A stretch of DNA of 64,000 nt from Cristatella mucedo. Lineage: Eukaryota; Bryozoa; Phylactolaemata; Cristatellidae. Of this stretch, positions 61,880 to 64,000 are shown one piece after another. Position 1 is the first letter of the stretch, and each line of letters opens with the position of its first letter. The notes beneath the pieces were generated by a model, which worked only from the letters and a program-made list of their open reading frames with translations, made no database searches and was not told the origin of the DNA. The translations under genes were made by a program, and so were the position numbers. The stretch covers positions 924,001 to 988,000 of the forward strand of contig WPIO01000106.1 of NCBI GenBank assembly GCA_009760855.2, written 5' to 3'.

Positions 61880-63350
61880 TGGCCACGCCTTTTCGCCTCT
61901 TCCTTTCGGCTGCTGCTGTCGGCTCGTCCTCCGGCGGGGCTCCTCGATGTGGCGCCGACGTGGCCACTGTCTCAACAGCGCCAGTCGTCTACTTACCTCT
62001 GTCGACAGCTGCAGTTTCTTGTAAATTTGTCTGGCCCCCAAAGCGAGCCTGCCACCTAATCACTGCATGTACCCGGAACACGGCTCTGGGCCGAACCGGT
62101 TGCAGCCGCTTGTCACGTTGAATTTCTCGATAAAAAAGCCGCGATGCCTCGAGATGCCTCGCCGGCTGCCGAGTAAGACGAGCAGGAGGAAGCCGTGGAC
62201 GGAGTGGGCGCGGCCGGCGAGCCGGTCGTCTCCTGCCTGCCCGCCTGCCTGAGCAGTGGCAGCCAGCGGCACCTGCCCGTCGGCCAGGCAGCAGCAGCCG
62301 GTGGCAGGGCGTCCGGGCTGCACTCATTAACCGCGCCGCCCTCCGCCCCCCCCCCATCCTCTGCTCCGACGGCTGGCCGGTGGATGGAGCACCTTCGGTC
62401 GTTCTTCGACGCTCGCACGTAGGACCGCGTTAGCCTCGAGGCTTCGCCGCCGCCGCAGCCGCCGTCGCTGCGGCGGCGGCGGCTTCGCGTTCGATTAGGC
62501 TCCTACCGAGCCTGCGTTCGCGCTAGCGAGCGGCGACGAGCGCCAGCACCCTTCTGCCTCCGGGCGCTGAGCCAGACTGCGTCTTCGCGAGAGGGCCATT
62601 CGAGGCGGACAGTTTGAGCGTCGTCGGACGACCGGGCGTTTTCTGCGATGGCGTGCACGGCAGTCGCATTAATGGACGCGTGCGTAGAATCTCTAGGCGC
62701 TCGTTATTCGTAGGCCCCGTATTCTAGTCGCGTCGACTAGTCGAGCCTTAAAAGTTCTGTTTTTATCTAGAGTCGAGATCCTTTTTTTTTAGTCGCGCCA
62801 GGCGAAAGGAGAAACTCCCGAGATCGACCTCGATTCAATAGCTTCTAGCTTCGTACGGTCGCCTGCCGACCATCGGCAAACTAGCAGCCAAATTGATAAT
62901 AAGAATGATAAATAATCATAATAAGACGGTCGTATAGCGCTCTAATAGAACTTGTGTCTATTTTTGTCTCATACGCGCCTACTTTTCGTCGGGGCGCCCC
63001 GTCAGGTGTGCACACCGTCGCGACCTAAAAGCTGTGGTGCAGAAGCAGGCGCTCGCTCGTGCGGCTCGGTGACTCGGATGCTCCGATGACCCCGTGAAGC
63101 GATCGCGAGGTCATCGGAGCGAAGCAGCAGGAGGGCTAGCCTCTCGGGAAGGCTAGCATCGCCGATGCCTCAAACTGGAACTTAACTGGAACTGTCCACC
63201 TAGGTACTTAGCGCCCTGAGTTGAATCTCACGTCGCTATCGCCGGTCCCAAGAATACGAGGTAGAGCTCCTTGTCTGTTGCCCCTTGCTTACAAAGTGCT
63301 AGCGAGCACGCTCGGGCACGCCAAGGCGCTCTACCTCGACTGCAGAATCG
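61880..63350. other. GC- and CpG-rich, hairpin-rich segment
   Basis: Base composition turns sharply GC- and CpG-rich. Perfect inverted repeats: 62445-62481 (15 bp, 7-nt loop), 63080-63120 (12 bp), 63135-63157 (8 bp), 63258-63337 (16 bp with one mismatch). No protein family was recognised in its open frames. It could be a CpG island or promoter of a neighbouring gene, or structured RNA. Confidence 0.5.
62893..62980 (-). mobile_element. degenerate LINE 3' tail
   Basis: AATAAGAATGATAAATAATC, GTATAGCGCTCTAATAGAAC, TTGTGTCTATTTTTGTC resemble the reverse LINE tail hairpin with its AAT-type tail. Confidence 0.45.
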
Positions 63351-63489
63351 TGTAGCCAGGCAGCGACCGCTTAGGCAGCCGGATGAGGAACGATCGCGGG
63401 CGGTGCGAATAATGAGGAAATCCTCCACAGTTTCGCACGTAAGAATGTTCACGATTATGTTCGATACGGCCTTGCTCATAAATAGTAAT

Positions 63490-63655
63490 GTTAAAAACAA
63501 TAATGGTTTTGTATAGCAGCACCGTCAGAGAACTTATTCTCTCTCTCTCTCTCTTGGCATTTTACATGTGCTTCTTAAACATCGTACTAAAGTGCGTAGA
63601 AGGGGACTAAGTTCTATGACGGTGCTATACCTCTGATGGTATTATTATTATTCGT
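63490..63655. repeat. two LINE-type 3' tails in inverted orientation
   Basis: A reverse tail at 63490-63565 (AACAATAATGGTTTTGTATA, GCAGCACCGTCAGAGAACTT) faces a forward tail at 63585-63655 (AAAGTGCGTAGAAGGGGACT, AAGTTCTATGACGGTGCTAT, ATTATTATTATT). Together they form an imperfect foldback. Confidence 0.6.
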
Positions 63656-63664
63656 TATTAAATA

Positions 63665-63900
63665 GCGGGTTTTGTTAAATTTGTCAATTTTAAACCTTTT
63701 TGCTCTGGCGTTCGGGAAACAATATTTGTTTATGCCGAAGCTGCCGTTGGGCTCGGAAAAGTAAATGTGGGGTTCGTTCAGGATGGCCGCCGTAACTGCT
63801 TCCACCCATTTGTTCCTAGGGTTCCCTTTAACGTACGCTAGGTGATGCTGGGACGCCGACAAATGTCTTCTCGTGAACTCCATACCGCTCTGTTGATTAG
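63665..63900 (-). CDS. possible coding exon of unknown gene
   Basis: Reverse strand is open across MEFTRRHLSASQHHLAYVKG, NPRNKWVEAVTAAILNEPHI and YFSEPNGSFGINKYCFPNA, then becomes basic (RAKRFKIDKF) before running into the LINE tail. Upstream on that strand, CTAATCAACAG could act as an acceptor. I do not recognise the protein. The composition (Trp, mixed charged and aromatic residues) looks more protein-like than chance frames, but the length is within chance range. Confidence 0.25.
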
Positions 63901-64000
63901 CGCGACAAAAAAAAGTGGAGCTCACGTGTGCAGGAGAGTTGGGATCTTCTCCGAAGGTTGGCTTTTTCCCCTTAGCACCGCGAACGCCGGGCTAAGAAGC

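Noticed and set aside
62195-62422. 75-codon + strand ORF as the BCAS3 last exon or first exon of a new gene
   Set aside because: Lies in CpG-rich sequence where stop codons are rare; no alignment to BCAS3 and no homologue recognised.

Overview
This is animal (metazoan) genomic DNA dominated by one spliced gene. Fifteen exons on the + strand, from 715 to 55692, have compatible splice phases and encode a divergent orthologue of BCAS3 (Rudhira), a beta-propeller protein linked to autophagy and the cytoskeleton. The 5' exons lie before the window. The last coding exon is uncertain, with two phase-compatible candidates at 57135 and 60756. Protein identity to what I remember of human BCAS3 is moderate, so the source is probably an invertebrate or early-branching animal. 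I cannot name the species or phylum. No second gene is firmly supported; most open reading frames outside the exons are repeat-derived or expected by chance.

Layout. 715-2630: three exons covering the start of the propeller. 2631-11969: five more exons separated by introns holding LINE and SINE fragments. 11970-18220: a 6.25 kb intron with a GC donor, holding a 2.36 kb LINE (family A) inserted inside an older LINE (family B). 18221-38064: six exons for the rest of the propeller and the conserved C-terminal BCAS3 region; their introns are full of LINE remnants, tRNA-derived SINEs and simple-sequence arrays. 38065-55536: a 17.5 kb intron, again with a GC donor, carrying a 13-bp satellite of about 52 copies, a CTG array and TCTG/TC tracts. 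55537-55692: an acidic exon. 55693-64000: candidate terminal exons, GT and GA arrays, and a GC-rich, hairpin-rich segment (about 61900-63350) that may belong to a neighbouring gene.

Repeats. I distinguish three LINE groups (A, B, C; CR1/L2-like by their reverse transcriptase and C-terminal motifs) and two tRNA-derived SINE families (SINE1, SINE2); these names are local to this report. SINE2 shares its 3' tail with the LINEs, as expected of a SINE that borrows LINE machinery. Several microsatellite arrays sit inside retroelement copies and replace a short internal piece.

I found no sign of a novel multi-gene system. The most notable features are the BCAS3 orthologue with an LRRG motif, its two GC-AG introns, the exactly resolved nested LINE insertion, the SINE/LINE tail sharing, and the tandem arrays open in many reading frames.
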